Positions 1 through 9,070 of a stretch of 64,000 nucleotides of DNA are shown here, piece after piece. The stretch is taken from assembly GCF_030161255.1 (NCBI RefSeq), contig NZ_BSPX01000006.1:1-64000 (forward strand). Reading direction: 5' to 3'. The stretch comes from Zoogloea oryzae. GTDB lineage: Bacteria > Pseudomonadota > Gammaproteobacteria > Burkholderiales > Rhodocyclaceae. Each line of letters begins with the position of its first letter. Position 1 is the first letter of the stretch. Position numbers and translations under genes: made by a program. Under the pieces are notes generated by a model. The model saw nothing but the letters and a program-made list of their open reading frames with translations. It had not been told where the DNA came from and did not search any database.

Positions 1-572
1 ACCAGCACCGCGCCCACCACCAGCGCCGCCACGCCGGCCACCAGACCCAGCATCCGCCACCCGACGAGGGCGCCGCCGGCCAGCTGCTGCGCGACGATGG
101 CCGAGGTGACGATGCCCGCGCCGACGCCCATGTAATGCAGCGCGCTCCACCCCGCCGCGCCCACGTCGGCCAGACTGCGCAGCACGATGCCGGTGGCGTA
201 GACATACACCGCCGCGCTCGCCACGCCCGACACGAAGCGCAGCGCACACCAGCCGCCAAAGCCCAGGTCGACGCTCATCGCCAGGGTGGTGAGCACGCTG
301 GCGACGAGCCCGCCGGCCAGCCGCCGCGCCGGGTCGGCGTTGCGGCTGAAGGCCGCCCACAGCGCCCCGGCCAGGTAGCCCAGGTAGTTCATCGCGGCCA
401 GCAGGCCGGCGCTGCCGATGTCCACCAGCCCGTCGTCGCGCATCTGGGGCAGCAGCGCGGTGAAGGCGAAGCGGCCGATGCCCATGGCCAGCAAGAGGGA
501 AAGTAACCCGGCGGCGGCAATTACCGGCGGGCTGGACAGGACGGATGGAACTGGAACGGTGGTGCTCTGCAT
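1..572 (-). CDS. YbfB/YjiJ-type MFS transporter (3' part cut off by window edge)
   Basis: Inner-membrane transporter of the major facilitator superfamily, probably an exporter; the substrate is not predictable. Reading leftward from an ATG at 572-570 the frame stays open to base 1, giving about 190 residues of alternating hydrophobic helices. It contains the GIGRFAFTALLP segment after the first helix and an MNYLGYLAGAL helix, both typical of the YbfB/YjiJ (MFS_4) family. The gene is divergent from the LysR-type regulator at 665, a common arrangement in which the regulator controls the transporter. The C-terminal half lies outside the window. Confidence 0.75.
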   Translation of the reverse strand, partial: MQSTTVPVPSVLSSPPVIAAAGLLSLLLAMGIGRFAFTALLPQMRDDGLVDIGSAGLLAAMNYLGYLAGALWAAFSRNADPARRLAGGLVASVLTTLAMSVDLGFGGWCALRFVSGVASAAVYVYATGIVLRSLADVGAAGWSALHYMGVGAGIVTSAIVAQQLAGGALVGWRMLGLVAGVAALVVGAVL

Positions 573-664
573 GATGGCGCTCCCGGTTTCGGATGCGTGC
601 AGGCTACGCGGGACAGATCAGCAATAAAAATGATTTAATGGGATCAACTCCATCACAAAAAGAG

Positions 665-1573
665 ATGATCATGGATCTCGCCGATCTTCGCCTCTTTCGT
701 GCCGTGGCCGAGGAAGGTAGCGTCACCCGCGCCGCCCAGCGCCTCCACACGGTGCAGTCCAACGTCACCACCCGCCTGCGCCTGCTGGAAGAAAGCCTCG
801 GCACGCCGCTGTTCGACCGCATCAACCGGCGTTTGGTCATCACGCCGGCCGGCAGCCTGCTGGAAAACTACGCCGACCGCCTGCTCAACCTGGCCGACGA
901 AGCCCGCGACGCCGTGCGCAGCGCTGCCGCACCGCAAGGCCTGCTGCGGCTGGGCTCGATGGAGACCACCGCGGCCACCCGCCTGCCGGCGGTGATCGCG
1001 GATTTCCGGCGCAAGCACCCGCTGGTCGAGCTGCGCCTCGCCACCTCGCACACCGCCGGTCTGGTGCAGGACGTGCTGGCCCATCAGCTCGATGCGGCCC
1101 TCGTCGCCGGCCCGATCAAGCATCCGGATCTCGAACAGCTGCCGGTGATCCGCGAAGAGCTGGTGCTCATCAGCGCCGCCGACTGGGTGCCGATCGCCTC
1201 CAGCGCGGATCTTGTTACCCGCGGGCCGGTGGAGCTGATCACCTTCCGCGAAGGCTGCAGCTATCGCCAGCGCCTGCTCGACTGGCTGTGGCGCGACGGC
1301 GTGCCGATCGCTCGCACCAGCAGCTTCGGCACCTTCGAGGCGATCGTCGGTTGCGTGGCGGCGGGGATGGGCGTGAGCCTGGTGCCGCGGGCGATCATTG
1401 GCGGGCATCTCACCGGCACGGCCGGCGTGCTGCAGGTTCATCCTGTGCCGGACGACGTGGCGTGGGTGACGACGGTGATGATCTGGCACAAGGCCCGCAG
1501 CCGTCAGCCGGCGCGGGAGGCCTTTGCCGGCAGCCTTGCGGCAAAACTCGGCGAACACGGAGCGCTGCAATGA
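665..1573 (+). CDS. LysR-family transcriptional regulator
   Basis: Cytoplasmic DNA-binding regulator of about 302 residues, the usual LysR length. The N-terminus carries the winged helix-turn-helix (roughly residues 4-62: DLRLFRAVAEEGSVTRAA, then QSNVTTRLRLLEESLGTPLF). A LysR substrate-binding domain follows (about 90-295; LRLGSMETTAATRLP at its start). The frame stays open further upstream, but the ATG at 665 (or 671) fits the family start. It is divergent from the MFS gene ending at 572, so transporter control is the likely role (inference). The stop overlaps the start of the next gene by ATGA, suggesting translational coupling. Confidence 0.88.
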   Translation: MIMDLADLRLFRAVAEEGSVTRAAQRLHTVQSNVTTRLRLLEESLGTPLFDRINRRLVITPAGSLLENYADRLLNLADEARDAVRSAAAPQGLLRLGSMETTAATRLPAVIADFRRKHPLVELRLATSHTAGLVQDVLAHQLDAALVAGPIKHPDLEQLPVIREELVLISAADWVPIASSADLVTRGPVELITFREGCSYRQRLLDWLWRDGVPIARTSSFGTFEAIVGCVAAGMGVSLVPRAIIGGHLTGTAGVLQVHPVPDDVAWVTTVMIWHKARSRQPAREAFAGSLAAKLGEHGALQ

Positions 1574-2181
1574 TGATGGAGATCCAGCCCGAAAAGCCCT
1601 GGTCGGCTGCCTGCGAACGCAACCGCGACCCGATCCTCGCGGTGCTGCGCGAGCACTTTGCCGACCGGCGTCGGGTGCTGGAGGTGGGCTCCGGCACCGG
1701 CCAGCACGCGGTGCACTTTGCCGCCGCCCTGCCCCACCTCGTCTGGCAGACCAGCGACCGGCCCCAGTGGCTGGCCGGCATCCGCCTGTGGCTGGATGAA
1801 GCGGCGCTGCCCAACACCCCGCCACCGCTCGAACTCGACGTGACCCGCCGGTGGCCGGCGGGTGGCTTCGATGCGGTGTTCTCGTCGAACACCCTGCACA
1901 TCATGGGCTGGCCGGAGGTGGAAGCCTTCTTTGCCGGGCTCGATGGCGCACTCGACGCCGACGCCCTGCTGGCGATCTACGGGCCGTTCAATGATGGGGG
2001 AAAGTTCACCAGCGAGAGCAACGCCGCTTTCGACGCCGCCCTGCGGGCCGACGACCCGAAGCGCGGCATCCGCGACCTGGAGGCCGTCGATGCCCTCGCC
2101 CGGGCCCGGGGCTTTGCGCTGGTGGAAGACCGGGCCATGCCCGCCAACAACCGCTGTGTGGTGTGGCGGCGCAGGCCCTGA
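1570..2181 (+). CDS. DUF938 SAM-dependent methyltransferase
   Basis: Predicted cytoplasmic class I methyltransferase of 203 residues with unknown substrate. S-adenosylmethionine-binding motif I is VLEVGSGTGQHAVHF at about residue 36; a later FSSNTLHIMGWPEVE segment and a YGPFNDGG strand are characteristic of the DUF938 family. Three consecutive ATG codons begin at 1570; the first overlaps the LysR stop (ATGA), so the two genes are probably cotranscribed. It converges with the gene ending at 2186, leaving only four bases between them. Confidence 0.85.
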   Translation: MMMEIQPEKPWSAACERNRDPILAVLREHFADRRRVLEVGSGTGQHAVHFAAALPHLVWQTSDRPQWLAGIRLWLDEAALPNTPPPLELDVTRRWPAGGFDAVFSSNTLHIMGWPEVEAFFAGLDGALDADALLAIYGPFNDGGKFTSESNAAFDAALRADDPKRGIRDLEAVDALARARGFALVEDRAMPANNRCVVWRRRP

Positions 2182-2185
2182 GGGG

Positions 2186-2710
2186 TCAGGAGCGGTTGAG
2201 GCCGAGCAGCCCCATCGGGCCGTTGGAGGTGTTGAGCACCACCGAGCCGATGCCGCCGCCCTGCTGTTGCTGCACGCCGTAGATGGTCAGCACGCCGGTG
2301 TCGAACGAGAACACGTCGCTGCCCACCTTCATCAAAAGCTTGGCAGCGTTGGGGAACCAGGCGTAGGCCATGTCGTTCTGGCTGCCGGAGGTGGACGGAT
2401 AGCCCAGCTCGGCCGGCCACCAGTTGGCGTTGTTCACGAAGCCACCGCCGAACGACGGCGCGGCCTGCTGCACCGGCTCGCGGTGCTGGGACAGATCGGT
2501 CAGCAGCGCGCCCACGCGCCACTTCAGGCCTTCGTTGAACATGTCGCCGATCATCATCATGCCACCGCTCATCCACTGGCCCATGCCACCCAGCTCGGGG
2601 TGGCTGAACTGGGCCTGGCTGAAGCCGCCGGCCTGCAGCGCGGCATAGGCGGCGCGGCCGGCGTCGGCACTGAAACCGTGGCGGGCGGCGATGTCGTCGA
2701 TGGTGCTCAT
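2186..2710 (-). CDS. Conserved hypothetical protein resembling SHOCT-domain proteins but without the SHOCT tail
   Basis: A 174-residue soluble protein with no signal peptide or membrane segment. It has an N-terminal IDDIAARHGFS segment resembling a short helix-turn-helix, then QFSHPELGGMGQW and a GDMFNEGLKWRV helix, and a glycine-rich C-terminal beta region. From memory this layout is seen in proteobacterial proteins usually annotated as SHOCT-domain proteins; here the C-terminal SHOCT helix pair is not visible. Function unknown. It lies 51 bases downstream of the transglutaminase-like gene on the same strand, so they may share a transcript. Confidence 0.6.
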   Translation of the reverse strand: MSTIDDIAARHGFSADAGRAAYAALQAGGFSQAQFSHPELGGMGQWMSGGMMMIGDMFNEGLKWRVGALLTDLSQHREPVQQAAPSFGGGFVNNANWWPAELGYPSTSGSQNDMAYAWFPNAAKLLMKVGSDVFSFDTGVLTIYGVQQQQGGGIGSVVLNTSNGPMGLLGLNRS

Positions 2711-2761
2711 GGGGGTTCTCCTGTCGGAATGATCTGAATTGGGTTGGCCGGTTCGGGCGCG

Positions 2762-3640
2762 TCAGGCTGTGATGGGGCCGTCGTCGGTGGACAGGGCTTC
2801 GGGCCGGCGGCGCGGCAGCTCGGCACCGGAAAACGCGTCTTCGATGGCGATGATGGAGATGTTGGGCGGCTCGGCACGCACGCCGCCGAAGATCGTCGCG
2901 TACGAGACATCGGCGGCATCGCGGCCGACGCCGAAGCGCATCAGCCCCATGGGGATCGCGGTGCCGGACGGATCGAAGAGATACCAGCGGTCGCCCAGGA
3001 AGACTTCGACATAGGCGTGGAAATCGCTCGGGCCGAGGGCCGGGTCGGCGCCGTAGTCGATCCCGGTGGCGAAACGCGCCGGCATGTTGAGCGCGCGGCA
3101 CAGGGCGATCATCAGGTGGGCGAAGTCGCGGCACACGCCCACCCGGTCGTGGAGCGTATCGATCGCCGAGGTGCTGGCGTTGGTCGTGGCGGACTTGAAG
3201 CTCACATGGCTCGCCACCCAGTCGCAGATGGCCTTGACCCGGGCGTAACCGGGCGGAAGCCGCCCGAACTCGCGCAGCGCCACGTCAAACAGACGATCGG
3301 ACTGACAGTAGCGGCTGGGGTAGAGATAGGTGAGCACCTCGGGCGGCAGGCGCGAGACGGGCTGCTCGGCGATGAGCTCGGGCGCCGCCACGTGGTGCTG
3401 GACCTCGACCGTCGCGCTGTAGCGCAGGCGCAGCGGGCCGGGCTCGGCCTTCAGGCGCATGTAGCGGTTGGAAGTGGCGGCGTCGGTGTGCACCTGCGGC
3501 AGCAGGAACTGGCCGATCTCCATCATTTCCGTCAGCACCCGCTGACGACGGGTGTGCGCGGCGTGGATGTTGAAGATGAAGTCGCAGCCCGGGGCGGCGA
3601 CCTCGTAATTCAATTCCACCGAGAACTTCAGCCTGATCAT
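2762..3640 (-). CDS. Transglutaminase-like cysteine protease/amidase family protein
   Basis: About 292 residues. An N-terminal beta-sandwich domain (roughly 1-140) precedes the transglutaminase core. The catalytic triad is visible: Cys in DRVGVCRDFAHL, His in PSDFHAYVEVF, and Asp in WYLFDPSG. These bacterial proteins are predicted proteases or amidases; the substrate is unknown. No signal peptide is seen. The start chosen is the ATG at 3640 (MIRLKFSVELNYEV), matching the family N-terminus; an ATG two codons earlier and an upstream extension are possible. Confidence 0.8.
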   Translation of the reverse strand: MIRLKFSVELNYEVAAPGCDFIFNIHAAHTRRQRVLTEMMEIGQFLLPQVHTDAATSNRYMRLKAEPGPLRLRYSATVEVQHHVAAPELIAEQPVSRLPPEVLTYLYPSRYCQSDRLFDVALREFGRLPPGYARVKAICDWVASHVSFKSATTNASTSAIDTLHDRVGVCRDFAHLMIALCRALNMPARFATGIDYGADPALGPSDFHAYVEVFLGDRWYLFDPSGTAIPMGLMRFGVGRDAADVSYATIFGGVRAEPPNISIIAIEDAFSGAELPRRRPEALSTDDGPITA

Positions 3641-3811
3641 GGGCATTCCAAGAGAGCGTGCTTTGACGCGGGATTGCGCCTGATTCAGCAAGACAAATAG
3701 GCGTCGCTCGGGCAGCGGCGTGGCGCCGGCCCGGTTGCAAGACCCTTCATCCTACTCTGCGGCGCTGCAACATGGCGGGTTTTCTGCGCAGTTGAGCGGT
3801 TTTCGGACCGA

Positions 3812-4630
3812 TCAGCGGCGGTACAGATTGACTTCGTCGCGGGTCGCCAGGGCCACCTTGCGGGCGGCGTCGGCAAAATCCTCGCCCTTGCCGGCGTAGA
3901 GGATCGCCCGGGACGACGAGATCATCAGCCCGGTGCCGGCGGCGGTGCGACCGGCCTTGACGGTGGCTTCCACGTCGCCGCCCTGGGCGCCGATGCCGGG
4001 CACCAGCAGCGGCAGATCACCCACGATGGCGCGCACGTCGGCGAGCTCCTGGGGGAAAGTCGCGCCCACCACCAGCGCGTTCTGGCCGTGGGTGTTCCAC
4101 TTGCCGGCGACGAGTTCGGCCACGTGCTGGTAGAGCTTGCGGCCGCCGGCGATCTCGAGGTTCTGCAGGTCGGAGCCGCCGGGGTTGGAGGTGCGGCACA
4201 GCACGATCAGGCCCTTGTCGGCAAATTCGAGATAGGGCTGGACGGAATCGAAGCCCATGTAGGGATTGACGGTGAGCGCGTCGGCCTGGAAGCGCTCGAA
4301 GGCCTCGCGGGCGTACTGCTGGGCGGTGGCGCCGATGTCGCCGCGCTTGGCGTCGAGCACCACGGGCACCTGGGGGTGCTTTTCGTGGATGTGGGCGATG
4401 AGATCCTGCAACTGGTCTTCGGCGCGGGCGGCGGCAAAGTAGGCGATCTGCGGCTTGAAGGCACAGGCGAGGTCGGCGGTGGCATCGACGATGCCCTTGC
4501 AGAAGGCCAGCACGGCGTCCGGGCGATCCTTCAGGTGGGCCGGGAAGCGGGCGACGTCCGGGTCGAGGCCGACGCACAGCAGGGAATCATGGCGCTGCCA
4601 GGCGGCAGCCAGCTTGGAACGGAAATCCAT
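3812..4630 (-). CDS. pyrF: Orotidine-5'-phosphate decarboxylase (type 2)
   Basis: Last step of de novo pyrimidine synthesis, OMP to UMP plus CO2, in the cytoplasm. The protein is 272 residues, the length of the longer type 2 (PyrF_2) subfamily. The catalytic Asp/Lys cluster is in VVLDAKRGDIGATA; VGLDPD near the N-terminus and the phosphate-binding LVPGIGAQGGD loop are also present. The start is the ATG at 4630 before MDFRSKL; the frame is open further upstream but that extension does not fit the family. Confidence 0.93.
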   Translation of the reverse strand: MDFRSKLAAAWQRHDSLLCVGLDPDVARFPAHLKDRPDAVLAFCKGIVDATADLACAFKPQIAYFAAARAEDQLQDLIAHIHEKHPQVPVVLDAKRGDIGATAQQYAREAFERFQADALTVNPYMGFDSVQPYLEFADKGLIVLCRTSNPGGSDLQNLEIAGGRKLYQHVAELVAGKWNTHGQNALVVGATFPQELADVRAIVGDLPLLVPGIGAQGGDVEATVKAGRTAAGTGLMISSSRAILYAGKGEDFADAARKVALATRDEVNLYRR

Positions 4631-5047
4631 GGGGAGGGCGGGCCGCGTGCGGCCGGGGCAGTTGAATGTCGGCGCCGATTTTACCAGCCCTTGGCGCCCC
4701 ACCGCCGGCTGTGCAAAACGGCACATGTTGCGTCACAACATGCTCCACCCCGTTTCAGCACCCTCGGGGCAGTTGTTCAGGAAATGAACAGCATAAATGT
4801 GACGAAAAATCACGTCCCCGCCGCGTCAAAACAAAAAATTCCTTTTCGTAACATAAGCTTGTTCTATTTTGATCCGGATCTGGCCCCGAGCTGGCACAGC
4901 CTTCGCAATGGGTAGTGCGCTCCGTAACGGCGTGTTTCAAGGCGCGATCGACGCTGGAATGCGACAACGGGAGGAGCGGAGCACAAGCGCAGGGCCGTGG
5001 CCGTTGCGCTGGTGAAATCAAACAGAAAATTCCGGAGACAAAAGATC
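4631..5047. other. Intergenic control region between pyrF and the porin gene
   Basis: 417 bases between divergent genes, so it should hold both promoters. The stretch from about 4785 to 4870 is markedly AT-rich compared with the flanks, as expected for promoter DNA ahead of a highly expressed porin. A TGTGA...TCACG pair (about 4799-4815) resembles a CRP half-site pair but has the wrong spacing. I cannot assign -35/-10 boxes with confidence. Confidence 0.4.
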
Positions 5048-6280
5048 ATGAAGAAGTCCCTGCTGGCTCAGTCCGTCGCCCTCGCCTGCCTTGCCGCTGC
5101 CGCCGGTGGCGCCCAAGCCGTGAGCTTCACCCAGAACGATGTCACCCTCGACATCAACGGCACCATCAACGGCTTCTACGTCAACCGCGAGTCCAAGACC
5201 ACCGTCGCCGGCGGCCCCGAGACCAAGACCCAGAACAGCGCCCTGACCAACGGCCTGCTGCCGGGCTGGATCAACTTCGTGGTCACCACCAAGGCCGCTG
5301 ACCAGGACATCAAGGCTCACTTCAGCTTCGCCCCGGGTATCAACGATTCTTCGTCCGTGGTCGGCCTGCCCTCCACCGTCGGCACCGGCGCTGGCGCCGT
5401 GCCGGGCGCTTCCAGCCCGTACAGCCAGATCGACGTGCGTAACGTCTACTTCCAGTTTGGCAACAACGACTGGGGCACCCTGAAGTTCGGTCGTGACATC
5501 GGCCTGTTCGGCCAGAACATCATCCTGTCCGACATGACCCTGCTGGGCGTCGGCGGCACCTCCAACGCCGGCATCCCGTTCAACACCACCTTCGGCATGA
5601 TCGGCCACGGTTACATGTACACCGGCTTCCAGGCCCAGATCACCTACACCACCCCGAACTTCGACGGCCTGCAGGCTTCTGCGGGCATCTTCCAGCCGAG
5701 CTCCTTCGCGGGCGACCAGACCAAGACCCCGGGCTTCCAGGCCAAGGTCGATTACGACTGGAAGGGCATGGCGCCGGGCAAGGTCTGGGGCGGCCTGATC
5801 ACCCAGAGCACCAGCTGCTCCAAGGGCTCCGTGTGTGACGGCACCGGCACCAACCCGGCCAAGTCCTTCACCGCTTCCGGCTACGAAATCGGTGCCAAGG
5901 CCAGCATGAACAACTTCGGCGCTGTCGCCTATGCCTTCACCGGCAAGGGCCTGGGCCTGTCCACCGTGGGCGCCCAGTTCTTCGGCGGCTCCGATGGCCT
6001 CGGCAACAAGACCGATTCCAAGGGCTACTTCCTGCAGGGTACCTACCAGTACAACAAGACCAAGTTCGGCATCAACTTCGGTCAGAACAAGGACAACGAC
6101 GGCATCCTGGGTGCCGGCAACGAGCGGAAGAACAAGGCCTACACCCTGGGCGTCTATCACAGCCTGAACAAGTTCGTGACCCTCGTCGGCGAACTGAACC
6201 AGGAAAAGATCACCAGCACCGTGGATGACAGCGAAACCAAGAACCGCACCCTGTCCGCCGGCGCGATCCTGTTCTTCTAG
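5048..6280 (+). CDS. Gram-negative outer-membrane porin
   Basis: A 410-residue outer-membrane beta-barrel for passive diffusion of small solutes. The start ATG at 5048 opens a signal peptide (MKKSLLAQSVALACLAAAA, cleavage after GAQA). The mature chain shows the alternating polar/aromatic strand pattern of betaproteobacterial 16-strand porins: an early DINGTINGFYV strand, the WGTLKFGRDIGLF segment, and a C-terminal strand ending in Phe (LSAGAILFF), needed for BAM-dependent insertion. A strong terminator follows at 6355. Codon use is strongly biased to C-ending codons, consistent with high expression. Substrate specificity cannot be read from sequence. Confidence 0.92.
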   Translation: MKKSLLAQSVALACLAAAAGGAQAVSFTQNDVTLDINGTINGFYVNRESKTTVAGGPETKTQNSALTNGLLPGWINFVVTTKAADQDIKAHFSFAPGINDSSSVVGLPSTVGTGAGAVPGASSPYSQIDVRNVYFQFGNNDWGTLKFGRDIGLFGQNIILSDMTLLGVGGTSNAGIPFNTTFGMIGHGYMYTGFQAQITYTTPNFDGLQASAGIFQPSSFAGDQTKTPGFQAKVDYDWKGMAPGKVWGGLITQSTSCSKGSVCDGTGTNPAKSFTASGYEIGAKASMNNFGAVAYAFTGKGLGLSTVGAQFFGGSDGLGNKTDSKGYFLQGTYQYNKTKFGINFGQNKDNDGILGAGNERKNKAYTLGVYHSLNKFVTLVGELNQEKITSTVDDSETKNRTLSAGAILFF

Positions 6281-6354
6281 GCCACACACATCGGATGGAC
6301 GGGCCGCCACAGGCCCGCCATCGAAACAGTCTCTTGCTGTGTTCTCCCTCCTTC

Positions 6355-6382
6355 TGGCGCCCCCGTGGCGCCATCTTTTTTT
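6355..6382 (+). terminator. Rho-independent terminator after porin gene
   Basis: Perfect 7-bp stem (TGGCGCC, 6355-6361; GGCGCCA, 6367-6373) with a 5-base loop, followed by TCTTTTTTT. It separates porin transcription from the gene at 6420. Confidence 0.85.
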
Positions 6383-6419
6383 GTATCGTCCGATCTTCGC
6401 CGTTCCACCGGAGCCGCCG

Positions 6420-6905
6420 ATGTCGCACCCCTTCTTCGCCGCCCTTGCCACCCTCGCCTTTGTGCTCACCAGCCCGGCCGCCATGGCCGACGGCATCGTC
6501 GAGCAGCGCATCACCCCCAGCCGCTACGCCGACGCCCGGGAGGCGCTGGTGGATGCCATCGAGGCCGAAGGGTTGATTCCTTCCCCGCCGAGCGTCTTTG
6601 GTGACATGCTGTCCCGCACCGGCCCCGCGCTGGGCGAAGACACGCCCGTCTATGCCCAGGCTGAGGTGCTCCACTTCTGCAGCGCCCGCATCGCCTGGCA
6701 GATGGCGAAGGAGAACCCCCTCAACGTGGCCCAGTGCCCCTTGTCGATGGCGATCTTCACCGTTCCCGGCGATCCGTCCACGGTGCGTCTGGCGTGGCGC
6801 AGTGCGGTGGGTGACAGCCCCGGCGCCCGCGCCGCCAACGCGCTCCTCGCCCGCATCGCCCGGCAGACCGCCGACAACGCCGGGCGGGTGAGCATCCGCG
6901 ACTGA
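6420..6905 (+). CDS. Exported DUF302-family protein
   Basis: 161 residues, unknown function. The N-terminus is a clear Sec signal peptide (hydrophobic FFAALATLAFVLTSP, cleavage near AAMA-DG), so the mature protein is periplasmic. The mature part fits DUF302: a VFGDMLSRTGPALGE region, a central FCSARIAWQM segment and an AIFTVPGDPSTVRLAW strand. The start ATG at 6420 gives the complete signal peptide. It lies between the porin terminator and parE, 82 bases before parE. Confidence 0.68.
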   Translation: MSHPFFAALATLAFVLTSPAAMADGIVEQRITPSRYADAREALVDAIEAEGLIPSPPSVFGDMLSRTGPALGEDTPVYAQAEVLHFCSARIAWQMAKENPLNVAQCPLSMAIFTVPGDPSTVRLAWRSAVGDSPGARAANALLARIARQTADNAGRVSIRD

Positions 6906-6987
6906 TCGCCGGGAGTCTCGCCCGAAGCCGCCGCCCACGGTATAGTCCGCACCGCTTCGAAAACCCCACCGGATTCACGCCTCAAGC

Positions 6988-8949
6988 ATGACCCAGAAAA
7001 CCTACACCGCCGAATCGATCACCGTTCTTAAGGGCCTCGAACCCGTCAAGCAGCGGCCGGGGATGTACACCCGCACCGAGAACCCGCTGCACGTGATCCA
7101 GGAAGTCATCGACAACGCCGCCGACGAGGCGATGGCCGGCTTCTGCCGCAAGATCGGCGTGACCCTGCATCTCGACGGCTCCGTGAGCGTTTCGGACGAC
7201 GGCCGCGGCATTCCGGTCGAGATACATCCGGTCGAGGGCGTGTCGACGGTCGAGGTGGTGTTCACCCGCCTCCACGCCGGCGGCAAGTTCAACAAGACCG
7301 ACGACGACTCGGCCTACCGTTTCTCGGGCGGCCTGCACGGCGTGGGCGTGTCCGTCACCAACGCGCTGTCGCACCGGCTTGAGGTGGAAGTGGTGCGCGA
7401 CGGCGGCCGGCACCGGTTGGTGTTCTCGGGCGGCGACGTGATCGAACCCCTGGCCCGCCTGGGCGATGCGCCCAAGAAGCAGAGCGGCACCACCGTGCGC
7501 GCCTGGCCCGACGCCAAGTACTTCGACGCCCCCGACCTGCCCCGCGCCGAACTCGAGCGCCTGCTGCGCTCCAAGGCCGTGCTGATGCCGGGCCTCGAAG
7601 TGAGCCTTGCCATCGAAGGCGGCGAAACCCGCACCTGGTTGTTCGAGGAAGGCATGCGCGGCTACCTGGGCGAAGCCCTCACCGACGAGCCGCTGATCCC
7701 GCTGTTCTCCGGCGAGAAGTTCGCGCCTAAGGGCGACGAGACGTTTGCGGCCGGCGAAGGCGCCTCGTGGGCCGTGGCGTGGACGCTGGAAGGCGCCCCG
7801 GTGCGCGAATCCTACGTGAACCTCATCCCCACCCCGGCCGGCGGCACCCACGAAGCCGGCCTGCGGGACGGCATCTTCACCGCCATCAAGAACTTCATCG
7901 ACCACCACGCGCTCTTGCCCAAGGGCGTCAAGCTCACCGCCGACGACGCCTTCGGCCGCGCCTCCTTCCTGCTGTCCGCCCGGGTGCTCGACCCCAGCTT
8001 CCAGGGCCAGACCAAGGAGCGCCTCAACAGCCGCGACGCGGTGCAGCTGGTGTCGCGGATGGTGCGCGACCCCTTCGAGCTGTGGCTCAACGAGCACGTG
8101 GATTACGGCAAGAAGCTCGCCGAGCTCGCCATCAAGGCCGCCCAGGCCCGCGCCCGCGCGGCGCAGAAGGTGGAAAAGCGCAAGTCGTCCGGCGTGGCTG
8201 TGCTGCCCGGCAAGCTGTCGGATTGCGAATCCGAGGACATCGAGCGCAACGAACTCTTCCTGGTGGAGGGCGACTCCGCCGGCGGCAGCGCCAAGATGGC
8301 CCGCGACAAGGACACCCAGGCCATTCTCCCCCTGCGCGGCAAGGTCCAGAACGCCTGGGAGGTGGACCGCGAGCGCCTCTTCGCCAACGCCGAAATCCAC
8401 GACATCGCGGTGGCCCTGGGCGTCGACGCCCACACCCAGGATTCCGAGCCCGATCTCTCCGAGCTGCGCTACGGCAAGGTCATCATCATGTCCGACGCCG
8501 ACGTGGACGGCTCCCACATCCAGACCCTGCTGCTGACCCTGTTCTTCCGCCACTTCCCCAAGCTCATCGAACGCGGCCACATCTACGTGGCCCAGCCGCC
8601 CCTGTACCGCCTCGACGTGCCCGCCTCCGGCAAGAAGCGCCCGCCGCGCCGCCTGTATGCGCTGGATGACCAGGAGCTGGCGTCGCTGCGCGATCGCCTC
8701 GGCCACGAAGGCGTCAAGCCCGAACACATCGAAGTGGGCCGATTCAAAGGCCTGGGCGAGATGAACCCCGATCAGCTCCGCGAGACCACCATGGACCCGG
8801 CCACCCGCCGGGTGCTGCCGGTGCACGTGCGCGGCGGCGCCTTCGAAGAAACCCAGCGCATGTTCACCCTGCTGATGGGCAAGGGCGAAGCCTCCGGCCG
8901 CCGGGCCTGGATGGAAGAGAAAGGCGACTCGGTCGAAGCCGACGTCTGA
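6988..8949 (+). CDS. parE: DNA topoisomerase IV subunit B
   Basis: ATPase subunit of topoisomerase IV, which with ParC (15244-17604) decatenates replicated chromosomes. 653 residues, standard for ParE. GHKL ATPase motifs are visible: DNAADEAMAG, DDGRGIPVEIH and a GGLHGVGVSVTNALS lid. The TOPRIM domain carries EGDSAGGSAK and the metal-binding DADVDGSHI. The C-terminus has FKGLGEMNPDQL. It lacks the DNA-binding insertion that lengthens GyrB. parC lies about 6 kb downstream in the same orientation, with unrelated genes between. Confidence 0.96.
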   Translation: MTQKTYTAESITVLKGLEPVKQRPGMYTRTENPLHVIQEVIDNAADEAMAGFCRKIGVTLHLDGSVSVSDDGRGIPVEIHPVEGVSTVEVVFTRLHAGGKFNKTDDDSAYRFSGGLHGVGVSVTNALSHRLEVEVVRDGGRHRLVFSGGDVIEPLARLGDAPKKQSGTTVRAWPDAKYFDAPDLPRAELERLLRSKAVLMPGLEVSLAIEGGETRTWLFEEGMRGYLGEALTDEPLIPLFSGEKFAPKGDETFAAGEGASWAVAWTLEGAPVRESYVNLIPTPAGGTHEAGLRDGIFTAIKNFIDHHALLPKGVKLTADDAFGRASFLLSARVLDPSFQGQTKERLNSRDAVQLVSRMVRDPFELWLNEHVDYGKKLAELAIKAAQARARAAQKVEKRKSSGVAVLPGKLSDCESEDIERNELFLVEGDSAGGSAKMARDKDTQAILPLRGKVQNAWEVDRERLFANAEIHDIAVALGVDAHTQDSEPDLSELRYGKVIIMSDADVDGSHIQTLLLTLFFRHFPKLIERGHIYVAQPPLYRLDVPASGKKRPPRRLYALDDQELASLRDRLGHEGVKPEHIEVGRFKGLGEMNPDQLRETTMDPATRRVLPVHVRGGAFEETQRMFTLLMGKGEASGRRAWMEEKGDSVEADV

Positions 8950-8970
8950 TCCGTCCCCTACTCGCATCAA

Positions 8971-8999
8971 CACGGCCGGGATGTCCCGGCCGTTTTTTC
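8971..8999 (+). terminator. Rho-independent terminator after parE
   Basis: Perfect 9-bp stem (ACGGCCGGG / CCCGGCCGT) with loop ATGT, followed by six T residues; 22 bases past the parE stop. Confidence 0.92.
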
Positions 9000-9070
9000 G
9001 TCCGCCGCGGGCTCGCGGCGATCACAGGGAGTCGACAGGCACCGCCAGCCTCGCAATCCGCTAGCAAGCG

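Noticed and set aside
653..1825. Long open frames opposite LysR and methyltransferase genes
   Set aside because: High-GC antisense shadows; their products are Ala/Arg/Gly-rich with no domain pattern, while the plus-strand genes have clear motifs.
4799..4815. TGTGA...TCACG pair resembling a CRP site upstream of the porin gene
   Set aside because: The spacer is seven bases instead of six and the right half is incomplete; a chance match is likely.
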